Shown here: positions 1 to 5,503 of the stretch, in pieces
Layout of the letters: each line of letters starts with the position of its first letter
Numbering within the stretch: position 1 is the first letter of the stretch
Assembly (NCBI GenBank): GCA_945863785.1
Contig: CAMBAQ010000133.1
Span: forward strand, 1-5,503
DNA: 5,503 nucleotides
Direction: 5' to 3'
DNA from: Chthoniobacter flavus
GTDB lineage: Bacteria > Verrucomicrobiota > Verrucomicrobiia > Chthoniobacterales > Terrimicrobiaceae
Notes under the pieces: generated by a model
The model's input: the letters and a program-made list of their open reading frames with translations, nothing else
Told to the model about the DNA's origin: nothing
Databases searched by the model: none
Program-made: the position numbers and the translations under genes

Positions 1-753
1 GGAGCCTACGGTGAAGCCGGATTCGATGACGGAGATCGTTTGGCTTGGATTCAGAACTGGTCTTGCGAGCGAACGGGCGAGCATTCGTTTCGCTTGAGAG
101 CAGCAGACACCGGCATCGCGCTGGATTTGCTTTTAGAATCCTCTACGGCCCCAGTGATCCATGGCAGCAACGGAATCAGCCAGAAGTCGGATGGCCCAGG
201 CCGCGCCTCGCACTACTACTCGCTCACCCGCATGAAAACCAAGGGATCCATCGAAATCGATGGCCTGAAGCATAGGCTAACGGGGGCGACTTGGTTTGAT
301 CACGAATGGGCCACCAATCAACTCGCTGCCAATCAAACCGGATGGGATTGGTTCAGCCTCCAACTCCAAGATGGCAGCGACCTCATGCTATTTCAAATCC
401 GCACCAAGGAGGGGGGACGCGACCCGTACTCTTCAGGAACGTTTGTTTCGCAATCGGGTGAAAGTCAAAAAATCCACCTCTCCGATTTTGACTTGGCGCC
501 GGTCGATTGGTGGACGAGCCCCCATACGAAGGCTCGGTATCCCGTGGCTTGGAAAATCTCGATTCCAAGTCGTAAACTAGAACTGACCGTGCGCGCCCGT
601 TTTCAAGATCAGGAGTTAGCTTCTCAGCCGTTTTCCTACTGGGAGGGCTCGGTGAGCGCTGAGGGCACACGCGACGGCCAGCCAGTCAAAGGCAAAGGGT
701 ATCTTGAGATGACTGGTTACTCAGGCCGCATCATTGGCATGCAGGCCCAGTAA
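1..753 (+). CDS. AttH/CrtC-like lipocalin-family secreted hydrolase (5'-truncated by window edge)
   Basis: The reading frame is open from base 1 to the TAA at 751-753, so this is the last 250 codons of a larger protein; relatives are usually about 350-400 residues. A TTG at 40 could be read as a start, but the frame continues upstream with sensible sequence (GAYGEAGFDDGDR), so the gene most likely begins outside the window. Hallmarks of the AttH / hydroxyneurosporene-dehydrogenase-like (CrtC) fold are visible: WFDHEW at 292-309, GWDWF at 340-354, then a DG..LMLFQIR stretch, YWEG at 637-648 and a closing GYLEMTGY at 697-720. Family members are beta-barrel proteins, often exported and annotated as predicted secreted hydrolases or carotenoid 1,2-hydratases. 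In many genomes they follow an FtsX-like ABC permease and ATPase (attEFGH-type clusters), but that part lies outside this window. The carotenoid role is not supported here because no crt genes are visible. The family call is good; the substrate is unknown. Confidence 0.85.
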   Translation, partial: GAYGEAGFDDGDRLAWIQNWSCERTGEHSFRLRAADTGIALDLLLESSTAPVIHGSNGISQKSDGPGRASHYYSLTRMKTKGSIEIDGLKHRLTGATWFDHEWATNQLAANQTGWDWFSLQLQDGSDLMLFQIRTKEGGRDPYSSGTFVSQSGESQKIHLSDFDLAPVDWWTSPHTKARYPVAWKISIPSRKLELTVRARFQDQELASQPFSYWEGSVSAEGTRDGQPVKGKGYLEMTGYSGRIIGMQAQ

Positions 754-768
754 AATCGAACAACCGGA

Positions 769-2112
769 TCAAGGCAGCGCCTCGCCGCGAATGAGGTCAT
801 CCATCGTTTGCCGTGCTCGAGCGAGATGGACTTTGTCACCATCGACTAGAATTTCGGGCAAAAGCGGACGCGAGTTGTAATTCGAGGACATCACGAACCC
901 GTAGGCTCCGGAACTCAGAATCGCGATTCGTTCCCCTGGAGCAAGCGGTGGTATTCCTCGATCCTGCGCAAAAAAGTCACCACTTTCGCAGACTGGCCCA
1001 ACGACATCCATCGTGACCGGTTGTTCCTTTGCTTGCTGAAGCGGGACGATTTCATGCCATCCCTCGTAAAGGGCGGGGCGAATGAGATCATTCATGGCCG
1101 CATCGACGATGGTGAAGGTTTTGGCGGGTGTCTGCTTCACATATTGAACGGTCGAAAGCAGGGCGCCAGCATTGCCAACGAGGAAACGTCCGGGCTCAAA
1201 GAGAATCCGTAGACCGAGTGGCTTCAGCGCGGGTATGATCGCTGCGGCGTAGTCCTCAGGGGTCATGCGACGGGCTTGGTCGCCATGGCTCCACCAATCG
1301 GGAGATCCACTTCCGAGGGCTTCATCGTAAACGATGCCAATGCCGCCGCCGAAATCGAAAAACTCAATGTCGTAGCAGGCCTTCAGTTCGGTCACGAGCG
1401 AAGCGAGCTTGGCTGCCGCCTCGGCAAAGGGTCCGGACTCGAGAATCTGCGAGCCAATATGGGTCTGAACTCCGCGAATTTTGAGGTTCGGTAGCGCAGC
1501 GGCCACCTTATAAACCTCGAGTGCCCGGTCGATGCCGATACCAAATTTATTTTTACTTTTCCCGGTCGAGATGAACTTGTGCGTTTTTGCATCCACATCG
1601 GGATTCACTCGAATGGCCACGGGCGCCTTGAGCCCGAGTTCGCCGGCCACCTCATTGATTCGCTCGAGTTCGCCTTCGCTTTCGACATTGAAAGAATAAA
1701 CCCCCTCGCGGAGGGCATAGGCGATTTCCTCACGGGTCTTCCCTACCCCAGCGAAGGTGCAGCGGTCCGCCCGACCGCCCGACTTCAGGACACGAAACAA
1801 CTCGCCGCCGGAAACGATATCAAAGCCAGATCCAATTTTTGCCAGCAGGTTGAGCACGGCAATATTCGAATTTGCCTTCACCGCGTAGCAGACCAGATGG
1901 TCCAGCGGAGCCAAGGCTTGATCGAGCCGGCGGTAGTTCTCCCGAATCGTCCCCGCAGAATAAACATAAGCGGGCGTACCGAACTCCTCGGCGATCTGGT
2001 TCAGCTCAATCCCCTCGCAACGCAAGGAGCCATCAACATAGGAAAAGGAATGCACCGCGTGAAAATGGGTATCTTTTCGTCTCATGTCAACTTGCAGAAA
2101 AATTCCAGCCAT
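769..2112 (-). CDS. lysA: Diaminopimelate decarboxylase
   Basis: This PLP enzyme converts meso-2,6-diaminopimelate to L-lysine and CO2, the last step of lysine synthesis, in the cytoplasm. The 447-residue length is slightly above the usual 415-435. The fold-type III order is intact: YAVKANSN with the PLP lysine K79, HIGSQ at 218-222, the glycine-rich GGG at 255-257 that binds the PLP phosphate, EPGR at 306-309, the catalytic-cysteine motif CESGD at 375-379 (C375), and YGFVMSSNYN at 404-413 with the PLP-contacting Y404. A short extra segment at about 264-284 (GSGSPDWWSHGDQ...) follows the GGG motif; I recall similar insertions in verrucomicrobial LysA. The ATG at 2112 is chosen because AGGAG lies 8 bases upstream. 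The next ATG, at 2085 (M10), has no Shine-Dalgarno, although residues 1-9 look dispensable. It converges on the AttH-like gene and diverges from the DUF2237 gene, so it is probably monocistronic. All key residues are present, so an active enzyme is expected. Confidence 0.97.
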   Translation of the reverse strand: MAGIFLQVDMRRKDTHFHAVHSFSYVDGSLRCEGIELNQIAEEFGTPAYVYSAGTIRENYRRLDQALAPLDHLVCYAVKANSNIAVLNLLAKIGSGFDIVSGGELFRVLKSGGRADRCTFAGVGKTREEIAYALREGVYSFNVESEGELERINEVAGELGLKAPVAIRVNPDVDAKTHKFISTGKSKNKFGIGIDRALEVYKVAAALPNLKIRGVQTHIGSQILESGPFAEAAAKLASLVTELKACYDIEFFDFGGGIGIVYDEALGSGSPDWWSHGDQARRMTPEDYAAAIIPALKPLGLRILFEPGRFLVGNAGALLSTVQYVKQTPAKTFTIVDAAMNDLIRPALYEGWHEIVPLQQAKEQPVTMDVVGPVCESGDFFAQDRGIPPLAPGERIAILSSGAYGFVMSSNYNSRPLLPEILVDGDKVHLARARQTMDDLIRGEALP

Positions 2113-2120
2113 TCCTTTTT

Positions 2121-2125
2121 CTCCT
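2121..2125 (-). promoter_or_regulatory. Shine-Dalgarno of lysA
   Basis: The minus strand reads AGGAG, followed by 8 bases (AAAAAGGA) and then the ATG at 2112-2110. This is near-ideal spacing and decides the upstream start over the ATG at 2085. It is the only strong ribosome binding site seen in front of any complete gene in this window. Confidence 0.8.
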
Positions 2126-2170
2126 AATCTTGCCGCTGCTGAGACCTTATGCCGTTCCGGTTTTTCAAAC

Positions 2171-2199
2171 TGGTCAACTCGGGCGAGGGTTGCTAAGAT
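2171..2199 (+). promoter_or_regulatory. Candidate sigma70-type promoter of the DUF2237 gene (extended -10)
   Basis: TGGTCA at 2171-2176 (4 of 6 to TTGACA) is followed by a 17-bp spacer and TAAGAT at 2194-2199 (4 of 6 to TATAAT). The -10 is preceded by TG and one base, giving the extended -10 form. Transcription would start at about 2205-2207, which coincides with the ATG at 2206 and would give a leaderless mRNA. On the other strand a TTGACC (2172-2177) overlaps the -35. It could serve lysA, with a CATAAG at 2146-2151, but that spacer is 20 bp and therefore poor. Read by eye only. Confidence 0.35.
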
Positions 2200-2205
2200 T
2201 TTCCC

Positions 2206-2559
2206 ATGGCTAGAAATGTTTTGGGAGGCGAATTGGAGCCCTGCTGTTACTCACCGCTAACGGGATTTTTTCGGGATGGGTTTTGTCATACAGGGCATGG
2301 TGACGTTGGGATTCATACCGTATGCGCGGTTATGACGGCGGAGTTCCTTGAGTTTTCTCTCTTGCGAGGGAACGACCTCATCACCCCGCGCCCAGAATAT
2401 CAATTTCCCGGACTCAAACCCGGCGACCGTTGGTGCATTTGCGCCAGTCGATGGAAGGAAGCTTCCGATGCCGGTGTGGCTCCTCAGGTCGAGCTCAAAT
2501 CCACCCACGCCTCCACTCTTGAATTCGCTACTATCGACGAGCTAAAAGCCTCTAACTAG
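2206..2559 (+). CDS. DUF2237 family protein (function unknown)
   Basis: This 117-residue soluble protein is recognisable as the DUF2237 (COG3651-type) family. It has the near-invariant opening NVLGG.LEPC, PLTGFFRDG at 17-25, HTVCAVMT at 37-44, EFLEFS, GNDL.TPRPEY at 55-65, FPGLKPGDRWC at 67-77 and WKEA..AGVAP at 83-93. It carries six cysteines (C13, C14, C27, C40, C77, C79), and the C77-x-C79 pair plus C40 could bind metal or be redox-active; this is inference. The family is widespread in bacteria and some eukaryotes, is of usual length here, and has no established biochemical role. No signal peptide or membrane segment is visible. The ATG start matches the conserved N-terminus, but there is no good Shine-Dalgarno (GAGGG at 2185-2189 is about 16 bases away). 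It is divergent from lysA and convergent with the secreted-protein gene 17 bp downstream, so it is probably transcribed alone. Confidence 0.93.
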   Translation: MARNVLGGELEPCCYSPLTGFFRDGFCHTGHGDVGIHTVCAVMTAEFLEFSLLRGNDLITPRPEYQFPGLKPGDRWCICASRWKEASDAGVAPQVELKSTHASTLEFATIDELKASN

Positions 2560-2576
2560 GATAGGATTTTGGGGTA

Positions 2577-3395
2577 TCAGCGTGGCGCGCTTCGGGCGTT
2601 ATTACGATCAGCAACGTTGAGATTTTCTCCCCGCTGCTTGAGGACAAAGGTGTTGTTGTCTCCGTAGCGTGCCCAAGGCCCAGGCGGCACATCCTTGGCG
2701 TCCACGAACTTCCAATCGCACACATCCTTACCTCCCATACCGAGAAAGTCACGCACAGCTGGCGAAACATCAAGGCCCGCGCCCTGGTTCAGATTTGGCC
2801 TAGGACGATCGTCTCCAAAGACATATTGATAGTGATCCGTACGAAAAGGCCCGCAATCCTCCCATTGAGCATAAGCAACGTGCCCTCCATGTCGAATAGC
2901 CACCCAACGCCCCTTGCAAACGGATTTCCCCACTTTTTCAAAGGCTTCACGAAACCATGGGATCACCTTCCTGGACTCCGGCTTAGTCGTGCCTTGAGTC
3001 ACATCATTGTAAGGAAGAGCTATATAAAATGGATTTTGGCGCGGACTGAAGCTCTTGGTAATAAAGTTTCTACGTGATCCGGGGTCTGGATTATCGAACC
3101 CCCCAAAGCTTCTATGCCACTGCGGATCCCATGAGCTTTTGGTATTCGGAACAGGGTTATTGCGCGTGGGGCGCTCCCCAACCCAGAAGACCGTGGTGAC
3201 GATATTCCGCTTCCACTGGTAGCGGCTGGAAACGGGGGCGGCCGTACTAGAAACAACCGGTGGCTCGATTTTCAAAATGGCTTTGTCTCGAAGAGCGAGT
3301 GCCATTTTTTCAAAATCCGAAGAGACAGCTGCGAAGGCGGACGCCTGCACAAAAGCAAAAACGGCTAGAATGAGGAGGATTCTTAAATAGGCCAT
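2577..3395 (-). CDS. Secreted protein of unknown function with a double-psi beta-barrel-like region
   Basis: The chosen ATG at 3395 gives 272 residues with a clear Sec signal peptide: one arginine (R5), a hydrophobic core at about 6-18, then A20-F21-A22 with likely cleavage before A23. The product should be periplasmic or exported; there is no lipobox cysteine. The frame stays open upstream to an ATG at 3422 and a GTG at 3458, but those starts would bury the signal peptide, and a candidate -10 at 3411-3416 lies inside that extension. The mature part has an aromatic-rich middle (TTVFWVGE, WDPQWHRSFGGFDNPDP, NPFYIALPYND) and then YAQWEDCGPF at about 175-184 and GLDVSPAVRDFLG at about 207-219. 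The last two resemble the D-x-GPF and D(L/V)S-x-A...LG elements of RlpA/barwin double-psi barrels. Three cysteines lie at 160, 181 and 226, and the C-terminal 20 residues are polar. I recall similar hypothetical proteins in Verrucomicrobiota but cannot name a function. A cell-wall role is only a guess. No strong Shine-Dalgarno is visible. Confidence 0.85.
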   Translation of the reverse strand: MAYLRILLILAVFAFVQASAFAAVSSDFEKMALALRDKAILKIEPPVVSSTAAPVSSRYQWKRNIVTTVFWVGERPTRNNPVPNTKSSWDPQWHRSFGGFDNPDPGSRRNFITKSFSPRQNPFYIALPYNDVTQGTTKPESRKVIPWFREAFEKVGKSVCKGRWVAIRHGGHVAYAQWEDCGPFRTDHYQYVFGDDRPRPNLNQGAGLDVSPAVRDFLGMGGKDVCDWKFVDAKDVPPGPWARYGDNNTFVLKQRGENLNVADRNNARSAPR

Positions 3396-3410
3396 TACTT
3401 GTAACTCAGA

Positions 3411-3440
3411 ATTATGCCCCATCAATTGGGTGCCTGCAAA
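3411..3440 (-). promoter_or_regulatory. Candidate promoter of the secreted-protein gene
   Basis: On the minus strand CATAAT (3416-3411, 5 of 6 to TATAAT) is preceded by TTTGCA (3440-3435, 4 of 6 to TTGACA) with an 18-bp spacer. An alternative register is TTGCAG with 17 bp. Transcription would start near 3404, leaving about 9 bases before the ATG at 3395 and placing the alternative starts at 3422 and 3458 outside the transcript. Read by eye; not tested against background frequency. Confidence 0.35.
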
Positions 3441-3464
3441 TGAAAAGTCCCTCCACACCCAAGT

Positions 3465-3493
3465 TTGGGATGCTGGATTTTCTGTTTTAGAAT
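3465..3493 (+). promoter_or_regulatory. Candidate promoter of the lnt-purS-purQ unit
   Basis: TTGGGA at 3465-3470 (4 of 6 to TTGACA), a 17-bp spacer, and TAGAAT at 3488-3493 (5 of 6 to TATAAT). The expected transcription start is at about 3499-3501. That excludes a GTG at 3494 as lnt start, leaves the ATG at 3503 almost leaderless, and gives the ATG at 3536 a leader of about 36 bases. It lies back-to-back with the candidate promoter of the secreted-protein gene. Confidence 0.4.
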
Positions 3494-3535
3494 GTGCGTG
3501 CCATGCCTCGCGGGGTTGATTTTAATCCCTCCCAC

Positions 3536-5161
3536 ATGTCTCGCATATTACCATGGCTTTTGTCGGTACTGAGCGGCGTGCTGCTCGGTTTGTGCTTTCC
3601 GCCGTGGGGCTGGGGGGATCTTTGCTGGGTTGCTCTCGTGCCGTTGATTTGGGCGATTTGGTTTACACGGCCGGCTGATCACTCGAGCTGGCGCCGCGTC
3701 GCAGGGCTCGGCTATGTGTGCGGTCTGGTGTTTTTTGCGATTTCCGCCTCCTGGCTCACCACGCTCACTTGGCCGGGAACAGTGCTCCTCGTGCTCTACT
3801 TTGCCGTCTATTTTGCGGGATGGGCCGTTCTCGTCAGTTCGTTGAGACCCTCCTCTGGCGGAAAGGAAAACGAAGCCTGGCTCGGCTCGCTCCACAATCT
3901 GCGGGTCTGCATCTTCGGCGCGGCGTCATGGGTCGCTATGGAATGGCTTCGAGGGATCATCTTTCCCGCTTTCGGTTGGAACGGACTCGGCATTGCCCAA
4001 CACAAAAATATCCCGCTCATTCAGATCGCTGACATCACCGGCGTCGGCGGAATTTCCTTTTTGGTGGCAATGACGAATCTGATGCTCGCAGCCACGATCA
4101 AGCGGTTGGCGATGGAGATCGGACGCGGCGCACGCCGTCCCCACTACGATTTTGCGATTACACTCGCCCTCGTCGCCCTAGCTTGGATTTACGGACTGCG
4201 CGAGATATTCCAACCCGCGCCGGAGAGCACGGAAATGACTTTCGCTGCTATACAGGCGAACATCTCCCAAGAAATCAGGAATAATCCCGACCGCGAATTC
4301 GATGTGCTGGAGATTTATAAAAACCAAACTCTCTCCGCGATCGCCATGCAGCCAGATCTCATCCTCTGGCCGGAATCCTCGACGCCGAATCCTCTGCTCG
4401 GTCATCAAATGACATGGGATATGGTTCGCGGTCTCGCCCAAGAGCACAAAGGAGACCTCCTGCTCGGCACCGTGCATTGGGGAAAGGAGGGAGACTTTAA
4501 CTCCATTGCCCTCCTCACCGGACATGGATCCGAAGCCCAACTCTATCACAAAATCCACCTCGTCCCCTTTGGCGAATACGTCCCTCTGCGTGAGGAATTC
4601 CCACTCCTCTCCAAGATCGTGGGCGATCTGGTGCCGTCGGATTTTGATCCTGGCACCGAATACAAAATCCTCAATATGGAGGCGAAGCCAGTCAAGCTCG
4701 GGCCGCTCGTTTGTTTTGAAGACACTCTTGGCGATCTCGCCCGCCACTTCGCTCTCAAGGGCGCCCAGCTTTTTGTTGTGGTGACTAATGATGGCTGGTT
4801 CCTCAAAAGCGCTGGTTCCTCCCAGCACTTGCAAAATGCCGTTTTCCGTTGCGCGGAGACCAAGCTTCCCATGGTTCGCGCTGCAAATACCGGGGTCACC
4901 TGCGCGATCGACCGCCACGGCGTGGTGCGCGAAAATCTTCGCGATGACGATGGCAACACATTCATGCAGGGCGTCCTTTTCGGAAAAATCCCCGTTCCCA
5001 CCCATCCGCAGACCACTTTCTACACGCGATACGGCGAGATTTTTTCTATCCTTTGCCTCTCCCTATCAGTCATTTGGACTACACTTACCCTCATCACTCG
5101 TTTGAAAACCAAAAAATCCGCTTGTTCGAATCCATCGGAAACGAAACCCTTCGCACCATGA
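3536..5161 (+). CDS. lnt: Apolipoprotein N-acyltransferase
   Basis: Lnt is an inner-membrane enzyme that transfers an acyl chain from phospholipid to the N-terminal diacylglyceryl-cysteine of lipoproteins, the last step of their maturation. From the ATG at 3536 the protein has 541 residues, slightly longer than E. coli Lnt (512). The N-terminal half holds about seven hydrophobic segments (roughly 3-20, 30-43, 55-74, 81-103, 124-136, 171-189, 205-222). A periplasmic nitrilase-like domain spans about 235-486, and a last membrane segment lies at about 499-520. The catalytic triad is visible: E280 in LWPESS, K339 in YHKIHLVPFGEYVP, and C393 in LVCFED; TNDGWF and QH...R also fit the family. In-frame starts at 3494 (GTG) and 3503 (ATG) would add 14 or 11 polar residues. 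None has a Shine-Dalgarno; 3536 is preferred because it places the first membrane helix at the N-terminus and suits the candidate promoter. The stop overlaps the purS start by ATGA. A lysine/serine-rich cytoplasmic tail follows the last helix. Confidence 0.96.
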   Translation: MSRILPWLLSVLSGVLLGLCFPPWGWGDLCWVALVPLIWAIWFTRPADHSSWRRVAGLGYVCGLVFFAISASWLTTLTWPGTVLLVLYFAVYFAGWAVLVSSLRPSSGGKENEAWLGSLHNLRVCIFGAASWVAMEWLRGIIFPAFGWNGLGIAQHKNIPLIQIADITGVGGISFLVAMTNLMLAATIKRLAMEIGRGARRPHYDFAITLALVALAWIYGLREIFQPAPESTEMTFAAIQANISQEIRNNPDREFDVLEIYKNQTLSAIAMQPDLILWPESSTPNPLLGHQMTWDMVRGLAQEHKGDLLLGTVHWGKEGDFNSIALLTGHGSEAQLYHKIHLVPFGEYVPLREEFPLLSKIVGDLVPSDFDPGTEYKILNMEAKPVKLGPLVCFEDTLGDLARHFALKGAQLFVVVTNDGWFLKSAGSSQHLQNAVFRCAETKLPMVRAANTGVTCAIDRHGVVRENLRDDDGNTFMQGVLFGKIPVPTHPQTTFYTRYGEIFSILCLSLSVIWTTLTLITRLKTKKSACSNPSETKPFAP

Positions 5162-5385
5162 AAATCCTCGTTAACGTCATGCCAAAACCATCCGTCCTCG
5201 ATCCGCAAGGGGCCGCTGCTGCCGAAGCCCTCAAGCATCTGGGCCTCGCCGGAGTAGGCCGCGTGCGCATCGGCAAGGTCGTAGAAATCGAACTTCCCGA
5301 CAACACCGAGGAATCGGAAATCCACCGCGCCGCCCGAGAACTCCTTTCCAACCCCGTCATCGAGGACTACTCGATCACCAAATAA
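5158..5385 (+). CDS. purS: Phosphoribosylformylglycinamidine synthase subunit PurS
   Basis: PurS is the small subunit that bridges PurQ (glutaminase) and PurL (synthetase) in the multi-subunit FGAM synthase. That complex converts FGAR, glutamine and ATP to FGAM, the fourth step of de novo purine synthesis. The 75-residue product is close to the usual 80-85. It shows the expected beta-alpha-beta pattern: MKILVNVMPK, the signature DPQG at 16-19, a helix AAAEALKHLGL, G....R.GK, VEIEL, and a C-terminal helix ending NPVIEDYSI. The frame is open further upstream to 5053, but the ATG at 5158 matches the conserved N-terminus and overlaps the lnt stop as ATGA, so translational coupling to lnt is likely. 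GGAA at 5137-5140 is too far away to be a proper Shine-Dalgarno. purQ follows with a one-base overlap, which confirms the identity. Confidence 0.95.
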   Translation: MKILVNVMPKPSVLDPQGAAAAEALKHLGLAGVGRVRIGKVVEIELPDNTEESEIHRAARELLSNPVIEDYSITK

Positions 5386-5503
5386 TGAAATTCGCCGTCA
5401 TCCGCTTCCCTGGCTCGAACTGCGACCAGGACTGCGTTCTCGCACTCAACGCCCTCCCCGGCGCCTCCGCCGACTTTGTCTGGCACAAGGACACCTCGCT
5501 TTC
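5385..5503 (+). CDS. purQ: Phosphoribosylformylglycinamidine synthase subunit PurQ (3'-truncated by window edge)
   Basis: PurQ is the class I glutamine amidotransferase subunit that releases ammonia from glutamine for the FGAM synthase complex. The first 39 codons are present and the frame is open at base 5503. The N-terminus MKFAVIRFPGSNCDQD with a following WHKDTSL matches the start of PurQ proteins (usually about 220-235 residues), in which the PGSNCD loop near residue 10 is highly conserved. The catalytic nucleophile cysteine (around residue 85-90) and the His-Glu pair lie beyond the window. The ATG overlaps the purS stop by one base (TAATG), which suggests coupled translation. A weak GAGG at 5362-5365 is about 19 bases upstream. 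purL may follow, but cannot be seen. Confidence 0.95.
   Translation, partial: MKFAVIRFPGSNCDQDCVLALNALPGASADFVWHKDTSL

Noticed and set aside
754..768. Possible shared terminator between the convergent AttH-like gene and lysA
   Set aside because: The 15-bp gap holds no inverted repeat or T-run.
1579..2127. 182-codon open frame on the plus strand opposite the 5' half of lysA
   Set aside because: It lies antisense to the conserved PLP-binding half of lysA, has a low-information product and no start signals.
2146..2177. lysA promoter (TTGACC 2177-2172 with CATAAG 2151-2146 on the minus strand)
   Set aside because: The -35 is good, but the 20-bp spacer and weak -10 are outside the normal range. 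It is mentioned under the DUF2237 promoter but not called.
2560..2576. Possible terminator between the convergent DUF2237 and secreted-protein genes
   Set aside because: The 17 bases contain TTTT but no stem that could pair before it on either strand.
4178..5005. 275-codon open frame on the minus strand opposite lnt
   Set aside because: It is fully antisense to the nitrilase domain of lnt, whose catalytic motifs are clear. The translation shows no recognisable family and no ribosome binding site, so it is a codon-bias shadow.
5053..5157. Upstream extension of the purS frame
   Set aside because: It overlaps the lnt 3' end out of frame. PurS proteins begin at the MKILVNV segment, and the ATGA junction at 5158 explains the start.

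Overview
The window looks like an ordinary chromosomal stretch of a Gram-negative bacterium. It has moderate-to-high GC, dense coding, short intergenic gaps, and no mobile elements, CRISPR arrays, tRNAs or rRNAs. Apolipoprotein N-acyltransferase (Lnt) implies an outer membrane with triacylated lipoproteins. Diaminopimelate decarboxylase implies DAP-based lysine and peptidoglycan synthesis. A separate PurS subunit next to PurQ is the multi-subunit FGAM synthase type, not the single large PurL of Enterobacteria. Together with the style of the LysA sequence and the secreted protein at 2577-3395, this suggests a member of the Verrucomicrobiota/PVC group. That placement is inference from recalled family resemblance, not a search.

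Layout, left to right. (1) 1-753, plus strand: the C-terminal part of an AttH/CrtC-type lipocalin-like secreted 'hydrolase', cut by the left edge. (2) 769-2112, minus strand: complete lysA with a good Shine-Dalgarno, converging on gene 1 with a 15-bp gap. (3) 2206-2559, plus strand: a small DUF2237 protein, divergent from lysA across 93 bp. (4) 2577-3395, minus strand: a secreted protein of unknown function with a region resembling a double-psi beta-barrel, converging on gene 3 with a 17-bp gap. (5) 3536-5161, plus strand: lnt, divergent from gene 4. (6) 5158-5385: purS, overlapping lnt by ATGA. (7) 5385-5503+: the start of purQ, overlapping purS by one base (TAATG) and cut by the right edge.

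The clearest functional unit is lnt-purS-purQ, a tightly overlapping and presumably translationally coupled transcription unit. It joins the last step of lipoprotein maturation to the fourth step of de novo purine synthesis. The other genes look like single-gene units in alternating orientation. A recurring feature is that DUF2237, the secreted protein and lnt all lack a clear Shine-Dalgarno, and each has a plausible -10 box just upstream of a start codon. This hints at leaderless or very short-leader transcripts. lysA, by contrast, has a textbook AGGAG. No strong evidence of a new defence or mobile system was seen. The least-understood gene is the secreted protein at 2577-3395.
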